The position numbers and the translations under genes were made by a program. From Faecalibacterium prausnitzii (GTDB taxonomy: Bacteria; Bacillota; Clostridia; Oscillospirales; Ruminococcaceae), in contig NZ_CP065377.1 in assembly GCF_019967995.1 (NCBI RefSeq), positions 186,001 to 250,000 of the forward strand: 64,000 nucleotides of DNA, written 5' to 3'. The notes under the pieces were generated by a model that did no database searches, was not told the DNA's origin, and saw nothing but the letters and a program-made list of their open reading frames with translations. This document shows positions 41,936 to 51,154 of this stretch, piece by piece. Positions within the stretch are counted from its first letter, which is position 1, and every line of letters starts with the position of its first letter.

Positions 41936-42208
41936 ACCCTCTCAGTCACCTTCGGTGACAGCTCTCCCGAAGGGAGAGCCACTGGCGAGTCGGTAGTGGT
42001 CGTGCTGGACGAGCGAAGTTTTTTGCAATCGGGAACGGCCGGGCTCCGCTGTCTCGATTCACGGCTGCAATACAAATGCCGCTGCCAATGAGAGCAGGGC
42101 CCGGCACCTTGCGCCCCATCGGGCCCAAGCGAACAGCAGGGCTGGCCCGGCCTGCCAATGCCTCGCCCTTCGGGAGAGGTGGCAGTGCGCAGCACTGACG
42201 GAGAGGGT
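41936..42208. repeat. Large palindromic intergenic repeat (MITE-like)
   Basis: About 273 bp with ends ACCCTCTCAGTC and GACGGAGAGGGT and outer hairpins (TCACCTTCGGTGA; CTCTCCCGAAGGGAGAG) like the copies at 21259 and 49977. The middle is an extra 140-bp stretch absent in those copies. Confidence 0.75.
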
Positions 42209-42224
42209 CAGTCCCGCAGCCGCT

Positions 42225-42413
42225 TCACGGTTTCTGGGGGGCGCCCTCCCGTGAGTGGGGACAGAGCGGTTCTTCCAACCGCAGCGGTGGTTCATCCTCC
42301 GCCATCACCTGTTCTTCGGCCCGCTGCTGGGCCTCGTGGAGGAGGCGGGCGGCCTGTTCGCTGGCGCGGAACAGCTCAAAGTACAGCGCTTTATAATCCG
42401 GCGCGGCAAACAC
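42225..42413 (-). CDS. Small hypothetical protein
   Basis: A possible 62-residue protein starting at GTG 42413 (FAAPDYKALYFELFRASEQAA) with a helical N-terminal half and an acidic, proline-rich tail. GGGAAGG stands close before the GTG, a poor spacing; a TTG at 42467 is the only other start. The composition looks like a real protein and faces away from nhaC, but evidence is thin. No family recognised. Confidence 0.4.
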   Translation of the reverse strand: MFAAPDYKALYFELFRASEQAARLLHEAQQRAEEQVMAEDEPPLRLEEPLCPHSREGAPQKP

Positions 42414-42484
42414 CCCCTTCCCTGTCTGGTTGGGGATAGTCTGCCCCGCGCTGAGGCAAAAAATCAAAAGAGGAATCAGATCTT

Positions 42485-44143
42485 ATGAAAAAAGTCAATC
42501 TTTCGTGGGCGGGCGCCGTGCTGGTGTTCGCTCTGCTGCTGTGGTGCACGGCGGCAACCCCCGGCACCATTGCCGACCCGTCTACCTACACCTGCGCCGT
42601 GTACAGCACGGCGCTCTCCCTGCTGCCGCCGGTGGTGGCCATCGTGCTGGCCCTGAATACCAAGGAGGTCTACACCTCGCTGCTGGTGGGCATCGCGACG
42701 GGTGCGCTGCTCTTTGCCAATGGCAACCTGGAACTGGCCCTGAACACCCTGTTCTTCAACGAAGACGGCGGCATGGTCGCCAAGCTGTCCGACTCCAGCA
42801 ACGTGGGCATCTTGGTCTTTCTGGTCATGCTGGGCATCCTGGTGGCCCTGATGAACAAGGCGGGCGGCAGCGCGGCCTTTGGCCGCTGGGCGTCCACCCA
42901 CATCCACACCCGCGCGGGGGCGCAGTTCATGACCCTTGTTCTGGGTGTGCTCATCTTTGTGGACGACTACTTCAACTGCCTGACCGTAGGCTCCGTCATG
43001 CGGCCTGTGACCGACCGGCAGAAGGTCTCCCGCGCAAAGCTGGCCTACCTCATCGACGCCACGGCGGCCCCGGTCTGCATCATCGCGCCGGTGTCCAGCT
43101 GGGCGGCGGCCGTCACCTCCTCGGTGCCGGAAGGTTCGGGCATCAACGGCTTTACCATGTTCCTGCGCACCATTCCGTATAACTACTACGCCCTGCTGAC
43201 CCTCATCATGATCCTCTTCCTCATCTTCACGGGCACCGACTACGGCCCCATGAAGCTCAACGAGGACAACGCGCTGAAGGGCGACCTCTTCACCACCGAA
43301 GACCGCCCCTACGGCGACGATGTGGACGACGGCACCGCAGCCTGCGGCCATGTCATCGACCTGATCCTGCCGGTGCTGGTGCTCATTGCGGCCTGCATCT
43401 TCGGCCTCATCTACACCGGCGGCTTCTTTGAAGGCGTGGACTTCATCACCGCCTTCTCCGACTGCAACGCCTCGGCGGGCCTGGTGATGGGCAGCAGCAT
43501 CGCGCTGCTGTTCACCTTCGTGTTCTACCGGGTGCGCGGCGTGATGACCTTTCAGGACTTCGCGGCCTGCATCCCGGAGGGCTTCAAGGCCATGGTCAGC
43601 CCCATGCTCATCCTGACGCTGGCGTGGACCCTTTCCGGCATGACCAACCTGCTGGGTGCCAAGTATTACGTGGCCAACCTGCTCAACGGCTCGGCGGCTG
43701 CGCTGCAATATCTGCTGCCGACCATCATCTTTCTGGTGGCGGTGTTCCTGGCCTTTGCCACCGGCACGTCCTGGGGCACCTTCTCCATCCTCATCCCCAT
43801 CGTCTGCCATGCGTTCCCGCAGGGGGAGATGCTGGTCATCTCCATTGCGGCCTGCCTGTCCGGCGCGGTGTGCGGCGACCATTGCTCCCCCATCTCGGAC
43901 ACCTCCATCATGGCGTCCGCCGGTGCTCATTGCAGCCATGTGAACCATGTGTCCACCCAGCTGCCCTATGCCATCACGGCGGCGGCCATCTCGGCGGTGT
44001 GCTATGTTGTCACCGGCCTGAGCCAGATGTTCCTGGGCGCCAGCGCCAGCCTGCTCACCTCGCTGGTGCTGCTGGCCGTGGCCATCGTGCTGGAGCTGGT
44101 GGTGCTGAACGTCATCCGGCTGCGAACGGCCAAAGCAGACTGA
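42485..44143 (+). CDS. nhaC: NhaC family Na+/H+ antiporter
   Basis: A 552-residue transporter with about 12 membrane helices of the NhaC (ion transporter) family. Family landmarks: LLVGIATGALLF, FVDDYFNCLTVGSVMRPVTD (a well conserved acidic segment), IDATAAPVCIIAPVSSWAA and TGTSWGTFSILIPIV followed by CGDHCSPISDTSIM. It exchanges Na+ (or a coupled solute) for protons. The ATG is preceded by AAGAGGAATC. It stands alone, between a small hypothetical gene and the surface protein. Confidence 0.92.
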   Translation: MKKVNLSWAGAVLVFALLLWCTAATPGTIADPSTYTCAVYSTALSLLPPVVAIVLALNTKEVYTSLLVGIATGALLFANGNLELALNTLFFNEDGGMVAKLSDSSNVGILVFLVMLGILVALMNKAGGSAAFGRWASTHIHTRAGAQFMTLVLGVLIFVDDYFNCLTVGSVMRPVTDRQKVSRAKLAYLIDATAAPVCIIAPVSSWAAAVTSSVPEGSGINGFTMFLRTIPYNYYALLTLIMILFLIFTGTDYGPMKLNEDNALKGDLFTTEDRPYGDDVDDGTAACGHVIDLILPVLVLIAACIFGLIYTGGFFEGVDFITAFSDCNASAGLVMGSSIALLFTFVFYRVRGVMTFQDFAACIPEGFKAMVSPMLILTLAWTLSGMTNLLGAKYYVANLLNGSAAALQYLLPTIIFLVAVFLAFATGTSWGTFSILIPIVCHAFPQGEMLVISIAACLSGAVCGDHCSPISDTSIMASAGAHCSHVNHVSTQLPYAITAAAISAVCYVVTGLSQMFLGASASLLTSLVLLAVAIVLELVVLNVIRLRTAKAD

Positions 44144-44306
44144 CCCAACCGGCGTTTTTGGCCCTGTCAAGGGGGCAAAAATCATCATTCGCGCAGTTTT
44201 CAGGGTGTTTCACGCGGTTTTGCTTCCGTTCCGGTTGTTTCTGTGGTATGATGGACCCAGAAACGAACGACCGTGCGGCCTTTGGCAGAAGAGGAGGACG
44301 ACCCCA

Positions 44307-47300
44307 ATGAAAAAACGCATTCTCAGCTTGATCCTGGCACTGAGCATGGTGCTCTCCGTGCTCCCCCTGGGGGCCTTTGCAGAAGGCTCCAACGGCGACC
44401 TCGTCATCGGCTCGGACGGCTACCCGGTCGGCTCCAACGGCGGAAAAGACTTTTGCAGTGGCAACAATTGGGAGTACAGTAATTACAAGGGCACACTGCA
44501 TCTGAGTGCTGGAACGTTTGATCTCAGTACCACAGAGCCTGTGAAGTGCAAGATTCAGTCGCGTGCGAAGATCACCGGCGGCACCTTCAATGAGGCAGTG
44601 AAAATCATCGCCGCAACGATCACCAAAGGCATCTTCAGTGGAACAGTGTACAACAGCGACGGAAAAATCTCTGGCGGAACCTTCCAAAGCACGGGCAGTG
44701 TGACAAACTGGGGCGAGATCACTGGCGGCACCTTCGCGGGTAGTGTGGAAAATAAGTGTGACATATACGGCGGCGTGTTCAACCGTAATGCAACTCTAAC
44801 CGACGTACCAGATGGCTACTCCATCACCTGGGATAAAGCCTCCTCCAAAGCCAAGATCACGGAAGTCAACGATGTGTCTGCGGATTGGGCCCCCTACGTC
44901 GTCGTGACTGACGAGGCCAAGACGAAGGTTGTGACCATCACCGCCGACACTGACATCTACAGCCTGAACGGCTACCCCATCGACGGGAGCCCCTACACCA
45001 GCAGCTACCCCAAACCAAACGACAAGAAGACCGTGACCTTTACCATGCCGGACGAGAACGTGGTGCTCAGCACCGGCGAACTCGTCATGGGCGCGGACGG
45101 TCTGCCGGACTTTACCGTTTTGACACCACAACAAGGGGAAAGGTATATCGGCCACAACTGGGGTTACGATAGAAGCACCGAGACACTGATTTTGATGGAT
45201 GAAAAGTTTGATTTCAGCTCCACCCATCCCCAAGGCAAGACCCCAGGAACACCGACCACAACGCCTGTGGCGTGTGCGATTAAGATTGAAGCGGGTGCGG
45301 AAATTACCGGCGGCATCTTTGAGAAAGAAGTGACAAACAAAGACGGAGGAACAATCTCTGGTGGTACCTTTGAAGGAAACGTGACAAACTACAACGGAAC
45401 GATCTCTGACGGCACCTTCAATGCAACAGTGACAAACAACGACAGAGGAAAAATCACGGACGGCACCTTCAATGGAACAGTGACCAACAACGTCGGAACG
45501 ATCTCTGGTGGTACCTTCCAGAACGGGTGCAGTGTGACAAACTACGGCGACATCGATGGCAAAGGCACCTTTAATGGAACAGTGACAAACAACGCCGGAG
45601 GAGAAATCTCTGACGGAACCTTCAAGGGCGATGTAGAAAACAGCGGCTACATTGAGAAAGGCACCTTCAATGGAGAAGTGACAAACAACACGTCAGGAAC
45701 GATCTTTGGCGGCACCTTCAGGGGCCAGGTGGACAACAACGGCAAAATCACCGGCGGCATTTTCGCGGCGGGCCTGTCTACGACCCCCGGCACTGTGACT
45801 GGCGGCATCTTCAACGGCAAGACGGGGCTGACCGATGCCCTCCACGTCACCGTAACGAATGGCAGTGTGAGCCAAGTGAACGACGAAGGCCCGCGGAACG
45901 CGGATGGAACGACCGGCACGGCATGGGACCTCTACTCTTACAAAGACACCACCGTGACCATCACTGCCGACACTGACATCTTCAGCCTGAACGGCCAGCC
46001 CATCGGCACGGGCAACTGCAACAGCAGCTACGGCGTCGACAAGAAGACCGTGACCTTTACCATGCCGGACGAGGACGTGGTGCTGAACAAAGCGATCACC
46101 AGCACCGACCTCGTCATGGAGAACGGCTGGCCGAAGGATTCCAACGGCGGCAAAAACCCCTGCAAGGGCGACGGCTGGGAGTACATCCCCAATGACCCGA
46201 CCAATGGCGACATGCTGCTTCTGACGGGCAGCAACCAGACCGGCGGGCTGTTCGATTTCAGCACCATCGGAGATGGTTCGGCGGTGGAGTGCAACGTCTT
46301 TGTGGGCAAGCCGACGGCCATCACGGGCGGCGAGTTCAACGGCAAAGTGTTCAACAACAGCGGCATTCTGGGCGGCACCTTCCACGGCGAGGTCGACAAT
46401 ATGGGACCGGGCCGCATCGTGAATGGCACGTTCAAGAACTCGGTCGAGAACAACGGCATGATCGAAAACGGTGCGTTCCACGACGAAGTCAAGAACAACG
46501 GCACCATCAACGACGGCACCTTCCACGGTGCAGTCGAGAACAACGGTATCATCAACGGCGGCACCTTCAACGGTGCAGTCGAGAACAACGGCACCATCAA
46601 CGGCGGCGTATTCAACGGTGCTGTGACCGGCAACGGCACAGTCAGCGGGAACATCACCGGCAGCGGTACGCTGAACGGCGAGCCCATCACCAAGCCGGAG
46701 ACCAAGCCGGAAACCAAACCGGAGACCAAGCCGGAAACCAAGCCCGAAACCAAACCGGAACCCACCACCTACACCGTGACCGTCATCGGCGGCACGATCG
46801 ACGGCAAGACGTCCGTTTCCGCCAAGGAGAAGGACACCCTGACCGTGGTGCTGGACCAGAACGACATTCCGGACGGCATGACGTTTGACATGTGGAGCAT
46901 TTCGTCGAGCAAGCTCAGCGGCGACATCAACGTCGATTACCGGGCCGAGGCCATGACTTTCAAGATGCCTGCCGAGGATGTGACCATCCGGGCGCAGTAC
47001 CGCTCGGCGGAGATCATCGAGGATGCAGCGCCCTCTCCGCTGGCAACGGCGGCGACCATCGCGGTGGGCGGCGCAGCCGCAGGCATCGTGGTGTGGCAGG
47101 GCGTGAACCTGGGCGTAGACCTCTACCTCGCCAATGCGCTGCCCCAGGGTGTGCCGGTGCCGACCGACCGCCGTGCGCTGGCGCTGCTCCTGTGGGAGAC
47201 CGCAGGCAAACCGGAGGTGGCTCTGCCCACCCTTTACGGCGATATCCCCGCCGAAGAGATCGAGCTGCAAAAGGCCACCCGCTGGGCGGTCCAGAACGGC

Positions 47301-47417
47301 CTGATGGACGCGGCCGACAAGAAGGATGCGTCCTTCTTTGACCCGGACCATTATGTCACCAAGATGGACGTCTTCGGCGCATGGCTCCGGCTCAAAAAGC
47401 TCCTCGGCACCACCTGA
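44307..47417 (+). CDS. Large beta-solenoid cell-surface protein with SLH-like tail
   Basis: A 1036-residue exported protein. The signal peptide MKKRILSLILALSMVLSVLP ends at AFA-E. Residues about 60-790 hold many repeats of the kind GGTFNG-V-NNGTI, a right-handed beta-helix or solenoid pattern, in three blocks split by similar modules containing ITADTDIYSLNG and KKTVTFTMPDENVVL. A PETK linker follows (46689-46760), then an InlB-like beta domain (TYTVTVIGGTIDG), a hydrophobic stretch and an SLH-like region (LALLLWETAGKPEV; AVQNGLMDAADKKDASFFD). It is likely wall-bound and may be an adhesin. ATG 44307 has GAGGAGG 9 nt ahead. Confidence 0.88.
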   Translation: MKKRILSLILALSMVLSVLPLGAFAEGSNGDLVIGSDGYPVGSNGGKDFCSGNNWEYSNYKGTLHLSAGTFDLSTTEPVKCKIQSRAKITGGTFNEAVKIIAATITKGIFSGTVYNSDGKISGGTFQSTGSVTNWGEITGGTFAGSVENKCDIYGGVFNRNATLTDVPDGYSITWDKASSKAKITEVNDVSADWAPYVVVTDEAKTKVVTITADTDIYSLNGYPIDGSPYTSSYPKPNDKKTVTFTMPDENVVLSTGELVMGADGLPDFTVLTPQQGERYIGHNWGYDRSTETLILMDEKFDFSSTHPQGKTPGTPTTTPVACAIKIEAGAEITGGIFEKEVTNKDGGTISGGTFEGNVTNYNGTISDGTFNATVTNNDRGKITDGTFNGTVTNNVGTISGGTFQNGCSVTNYGDIDGKGTFNGTVTNNAGGEISDGTFKGDVENSGYIEKGTFNGEVTNNTSGTIFGGTFRGQVDNNGKITGGIFAAGLSTTPGTVTGGIFNGKTGLTDALHVTVTNGSVSQVNDEGPRNADGTTGTAWDLYSYKDTTVTITADTDIFSLNGQPIGTGNCNSSYGVDKKTVTFTMPDEDVVLNKAITSTDLVMENGWPKDSNGGKNPCKGDGWEYIPNDPTNGDMLLLTGSNQTGGLFDFSTIGDGSAVECNVFVGKPTAITGGEFNGKVFNNSGILGGTFHGEVDNMGPGRIVNGTFKNSVENNGMIENGAFHDEVKNNGTINDGTFHGAVENNGIINGGTFNGAVENNGTINGGVFNGAVTGNGTVSGNITGSGTLNGEPITKPETKPETKPETKPETKPETKPEPTTYTVTVIGGTIDGKTSVSAKEKDTLTVVLDQNDIPDGMTFDMWSISSSKLSGDINVDYRAEAMTFKMPAEDVTIRAQYRSAEIIEDAAPSPLATAATIAVGGAAAGIVVWQGVNLGVDLYLANALPQGVPVPTDRRALALLLWETAGKPEVALPTLYGDIPAEEIELQKATRWAVQNGLMDAADKKDASFFDPDHYVTKMDVFGAWLRLKKLLGTT
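46443..46622 (+). repeat. Four tandem 45-bp coding repeats in the surface protein
   Basis: Units at 46443, 46488, 46533 and 46578 each encode V-E/K-NNG-I-N-GG-FNGA (15 residues). They are nearly identical at the DNA level, so this part of the solenoid can grow or shrink by slippage. Confidence 0.85.
46689..46760 (+). repeat. Six 12-bp repeats encoding a PETK linker
   Basis: Six copies of ACCAAGCCGGAR-like units give TKPETKPETKPE, a stiff Pro/Glu/Lys linker between the solenoid and the anchoring domains. Confidence 0.9.
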
Positions 47418-47511
47418 ACATCCCCGACGCAGTGAGCGTCCCCCTTAACGCAAAGGACCTCCCGGCCCCCATGGGCTGGGGGGCCCTTTGTTTCAAAACG
47501 GAAAAATTCCG

Positions 47512-47539
47512 TTGCTTCTGGGAAAAAACATGGTATACT
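47512..47539 (+). promoter_or_regulatory. Promoter of the MarR gene
   Basis: TTGCTT and TATACT with a 16-nt spacer and extended TGG before the -10. Confidence 0.7.
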
Positions 47540-47572
47540 AAAGGAAATTGAGCGATCGGAAGGAGCCGCACC

Positions 47573-48031
47573 ATGCTGGAAAAAGCATTCAACGACGTTT
47601 ACACAAAATTCAAGCTGCACTTCTATCAGAACGTGTTTCAGCGCTTTGCCACCCGCGAGGCGACCCTGACCACGGTGGAGTCCTTCTGCATGGAGGGCAT
47701 CATGGCCATGGGCGAGCCCACCATTGCGGAGTTCTCGCGGATGATGAAGATCTCTACCCCCAACGCGGCGTATAAGATCGGCAGCCTGATGCGCAAGGGC
47801 TACGTGGAAAAGATCCAGTCCGCCAAGGACCGGCGCGAGTACCACCTGCGCCCCACCCAGAAGTATTTCGAGTACTACAACATCAGCTATTCCTACCTGC
47901 ACACCGTGGTCGAGCGTGTGCGGGAGCGCTTCCCCGCCGAGGACGTGGACAAAATGGAACAGATGCTCACCATCATCAGCGAGGAGCTGATGCCGGAGCT
48001 GGATCTGAAATCAAAGACGGAGGACGAATAA
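47573..48031 (+). CDS. MarR family transcriptional regulator
   Basis: A 152-residue MarR-type winged HTH. The recognition part is TIAEFSRMMKISTPNAAYKIGSLMRKGYVEK, followed by the wing SAKDRREYHLRPT. GAAGGAG is about 8 nt before the ATG. It lies between the surface protein and aminopeptidase P and is read with them, but it has its own promoter. The ligand is unknown. Confidence 0.88.
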   Translation: MLEKAFNDVYTKFKLHFYQNVFQRFATREATLTTVESFCMEGIMAMGEPTIAEFSRMMKISTPNAAYKIGSLMRKGYVEKIQSAKDRREYHLRPTQKYFEYYNISYSYLHTVVERVRERFPAEDVDKMEQMLTIISEELMPELDLKSKTEDE

Positions 48032-48162
48032 GCGCCGTTTCACCCCGTTGGAGTAAAACGGCCGGGGCAATTGCAATCCGTGCGCCGGAATGATACAATA
48101 GGAGCCAGCGAGAACCGCCGCCGGACGTTTTTCCGGCAAGTGTAAGAAAGAAGGCTTTTATC

Positions 48163-49962
48163 ATGAGCATGAATACAGTCCCTGAGCGTCTGGCTGCGCT
48201 GCGCGCCGCCATGGACGCCAATGGCGTGGACCTCTACCTCATCCCGGTGGGCGACCCGCACTCCAGCGAGTATCTGCCCGACCACTACACCTCCCTGACC
48301 TATTTCTCCGGCTTCCACGGCGAGAACTCGAACTTCGTCGTGACCAGAGACAAGAGCGCCCTGTGGGCCGATGGCCGCTATTTTGTGCAGGCCGAAAAGG
48401 AGATTGCGGGCACCGAGATCGAGTTGGAGCGGATGGGTGAGCCGGGTGTGCCCACTGTGGAGCAGTACTGCGCCGATGCCCTGCCGGAAGGCGGTGTGCT
48501 GGGCCTGTGCGGCCTGACCGCTTCCTGCCAGCTGGTGCGCAGCGTACAGAAAGCGCTGGACGCCAAGCACGGCACCATCAAGACCCTGAATCTGGAAGAT
48601 GAGCTGTGGACCGAGGGCCGCCCCGCTCTGCCGGAGACCCCGGCCTGGCTCCTGAGCAAGGAGTATGCGGGCTTTGCCCCCGCCGAGAAGCTGGAGCAGC
48701 TGCGGGCCAAGCTCAAGGAGCTGGGCTGTACGGCCCAGCTGGTGGGCAAGCTGGACAACCTGGCCTGGCTGCTGAACCTCCGCGCGATGGACATCCAGTG
48801 CACTCCCTACGCCATGGCCTACTGCTATGTGACCGGGGACCGTGCCGTCCTCTTCATCAACACCCGTCGTCTGGGCGCGGAGGCCGCTGCCGAGCTGAAG
48901 GAGAACGGCGTCGAGATCGCCGAATACGACGACATCCTCACCTTCCTGGCCACAGAGACCGAGACCCAGACCGTTCTGGCCGACCCGGCTTCCGTCAACT
49001 ATGCGGTCTACGAGACCCTGAACAACAACCCGGCCCTGACCGTCAAGGACGAGGCCGACCCCCTACTGCCGATGAAGGGCGTCAAGAACGAGACCGAGCT
49101 GAACCACAACCGTGAGGCCCATCTGCGCGATGCCGTGGCTATGGTGCGGTTCCAGAAGGAGCTGGAAGAGCGTCTGGCCGCAGGCGAGGAGCTGACGGAG
49201 CTGACCGTGGACGAGATCCTCCACAAGTACCGCTCGGCACAGGACAAGTTCATCGTGGAGAGCTTCGGCACCATTGCAGCCTACGGCGGCAACGCGGCCA
49301 TGATGCACTACCACGCCACCGAGGAAGACCACGCCAAGCTCGAAAAGAAGGGCTTTTTGCTGGTGGACAGCGGTGCGACCTACATGGACGGCACCACCGA
49401 CATCACCCGCACCTACCCGCTGGGCGAGCTGACCGAGGACGAAAAGCGGTTCTACACCTGGACGCTGCAGTGCCATATCGACATTGCCAAGGCCGTCTGG
49501 CTGAACTACTGCGACGGCCACATGCTGGATACCATCGCCCGTGAGCCGCTGTGGCAGCACCTCATCAATTACCGCTGCGGCACCGGCCACAGCGTCAGCT
49601 TCGTGGGCAATGTCCACGAAGGCCCCCACGCTCTGAACGGCCGCAACACCACCGTGTTCCAGCCGGGCATGATCGTCACCGACGAGCCGGGCGTCTACGA
49701 GAGCGGCGTCGTCGGCATCCGCATCGAGAACGAGCTGGAGTGCTACCACAAGGCCGACAACCAGTACGGCACCTTCCTGGCCTTCCGCCCGCTGACCTTT
49801 GTGCCCATCGCCACCTCGCCTGTGGTGCCCGGCATCCTGACCAAGGACGAGATCGAGTGGCTGAATGCCTACCACCGCGAGGTCTTCACCAAGCTCGCTC
49901 CCCGCCTGACCGAGGAGGAGCGCGACTGGCTGGCCAAGAAGTGCGCCGCCATCGGAGCGTAA
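48163..49962 (+). CDS. Aminopeptidase P family protein (M24B)
   Basis: A 599-residue Xaa-Pro aminopeptidase of the long, three-domain form. Two N-terminal creatinase-like domains (MNTVPERLAALRAAMDANGV; YLPDHYTSLTYFSGFHGEN) precede the pita-bread catalytic domain, with metal ligands in VDSGATYMDGTTDITRT (two Asp), GTGHSVSFVGNVHEGP (His), TDEPGVYE (Glu) and GIRIENELEC (Glu). It removes the N-terminal residue before proline, and is probably cytosolic. ATG 48163 or 48169 could start it; GAAGG is the ribosome site. Confidence 0.95.
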   Translation: MSMNTVPERLAALRAAMDANGVDLYLIPVGDPHSSEYLPDHYTSLTYFSGFHGENSNFVVTRDKSALWADGRYFVQAEKEIAGTEIELERMGEPGVPTVEQYCADALPEGGVLGLCGLTASCQLVRSVQKALDAKHGTIKTLNLEDELWTEGRPALPETPAWLLSKEYAGFAPAEKLEQLRAKLKELGCTAQLVGKLDNLAWLLNLRAMDIQCTPYAMAYCYVTGDRAVLFINTRRLGAEAAAELKENGVEIAEYDDILTFLATETETQTVLADPASVNYAVYETLNNNPALTVKDEADPLLPMKGVKNETELNHNREAHLRDAVAMVRFQKELEERLAAGEELTELTVDEILHKYRSAQDKFIVESFGTIAAYGGNAAMMHYHATEEDHAKLEKKGFLLVDSGATYMDGTTDITRTYPLGELTEDEKRFYTWTLQCHIDIAKAVWLNYCDGHMLDTIAREPLWQHLINYRCGTGHSVSFVGNVHEGPHALNGRNTTVFQPGMIVTDEPGVYESGVVGIRIENELECYHKADNQYGTFLAFRPLTFVPIATSPVVPGILTKDEIEWLNAYHREVFTKLAPRLTEEERDWLAKKCAAIGA

Positions 49963-49976
49963 ATAAGGATAAAAAG

Positions 49977-50100
49977 ACCCTCTCAGTCTCGCTGGCGCTC
50001 GCCAGCTCCCCCGATGGGGGAGCTTTGATGCAGGTTCAACTCGACATCAAAACCTCGCCCTTTGGGAGAGGTGGCATTGCACAGCAATGACGGAGAGGGT
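49977..50100. repeat. Complete palindromic intergenic repeat (MITE-like)
   Basis: A 124-bp copy with ends ACCCTCTCAGTC and GACGGAGAGGGT. Internal hairpins are GGCGCTCGCC, CTCCCCCGATGGGGGAG and CATTGCACAGCAATG. It lies between convergent genes (aminopeptidase P and glycosyltransferase), so it may also act as a terminator. Confidence 0.85.
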
Positions 50101-50106
50101 TCTTTA

Positions 50107-51057
50107 TCATTCCTGTTCCGGTTTGTGCTCTTTCCAGTAGGCTTTTGCCTCATCAATGGCCTTTTTGAACGGGCCGGAGGGGTAGGTGCTCTCGGCGATG
50201 TCCACCAGAAACTTGTACAGCTGGGGGCGCACCTCCTCATACATGCCCAGGCGGGTGTAGAGGTCTTTGTAATAGCGGAACACCTGCAGCTTGTTCTGCA
50301 CCACGGTGGATACGTGGACCTGGGTGTGGCAGATGCTCTGCGGGTTCTGGACGTAGTAATAACCGGCCTTGCCGATGGAAACGAAGGTCTCGGCGTACTG
50401 GATATACCGCAGGTTGAAGACGAGGTCTTCGGCCCAGTGCATCTCGCTGACGAACTGGATGTCGTTCCGGGTCAGGAGGTCGCGGCGGTAGAGCTTGTTC
50501 CAGAGCACGCTGTAAAAATAGGAGGCGGGCTTGTCCATCAGGCGGAGGGCGAAGGTGTCCTTGTCATAAACGCCTGCGGGCAGAAAGCCGTACTCCCGCA
50601 TCTCCGGGGGCCGGGCGACGCTCATGACGCCCAGCTCGTCCTGGATCTTATCGAGCACCTGTTCGGGCTTGGAAGCGCCCGCCGGGATGACCATTTTGTA
50701 AGGTGCGATGACGAGGTCGGCGGTGTGCTCCTCGGCCGCAGCCACGAGAGCGGCTGTGAAGTCCGGGTCGAGATAGTCGTCGCTGTCCACGAACTGCACA
50801 TACTTGCCGCCGGCCAGCTTCAGGCCCAGGTTGCGGGTGTCCGCTACGCCGGAGTTTTCCTTGTCCACCAGCACGATGCGGGGGTCTTTGGCGCGGAACT
50901 CTTCGCAGACGGGCAGGCTCTGGTCTTTGGAACCGTCGTTCAGGATGATGATCTCGATGTTGGAATAGGTCTGTGCGCAGATGCTGCCCACGCAGCGGGC
51001 CAGATGGTTCTGGGCGTTGTACACGGGCAGGATGATGCTGACAAGGGGCTGATTCAT
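50107..51057 (-). CDS. Family 2 glycosyltransferase
   Basis: A 316-residue GT-A fold glycosyltransferase. The N-terminal domain (VSIILPVYNAQNHLARCV, IILNDGSKDQSLPVC, KENSGVADTRNLGL) binds the nucleotide sugar, and VQFVDSDDYLDPDF carries the D-x-D metal motif. The C-terminal 120 residues are of unknown fold. There is no membrane segment. It resembles EpsJ-like enzymes that add sugars to exopolysaccharide or wall glycans. GGAGA is 8 nt ahead of the ATG. It stands alone. Confidence 0.9.
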   Translation of the reverse strand: MNQPLVSIILPVYNAQNHLARCVGSICAQTYSNIEIIILNDGSKDQSLPVCEEFRAKDPRIVLVDKENSGVADTRNLGLKLAGGKYVQFVDSDDYLDPDFTAALVAAAEEHTADLVIAPYKMVIPAGASKPEQVLDKIQDELGVMSVARPPEMREYGFLPAGVYDKDTFALRLMDKPASYFYSVLWNKLYRRDLLTRNDIQFVSEMHWAEDLVFNLRYIQYAETFVSIGKAGYYYVQNPQSICHTQVHVSTVVQNKLQVFRYYKDLYTRLGMYEEVRPQLYKFLVDIAESTYPSGPFKKAIDEAKAYWKEHKPEQE

Positions 51058-51154
51058 GGCGGCGTCTCCTTTTCTGATTTTATAGTAACTATACTCCCGT
51101 GCGGCGCAAAATGCAAGCGCCCGGAAGGCCGGGCAGGAGGAAGGAATTGAAAAA

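Noticed and set aside
45300-46650. CRISPR-like spaced repeats
   Set aside because: The repeats are in frame, code for a solenoid protein, and have no unique spacers of even length.
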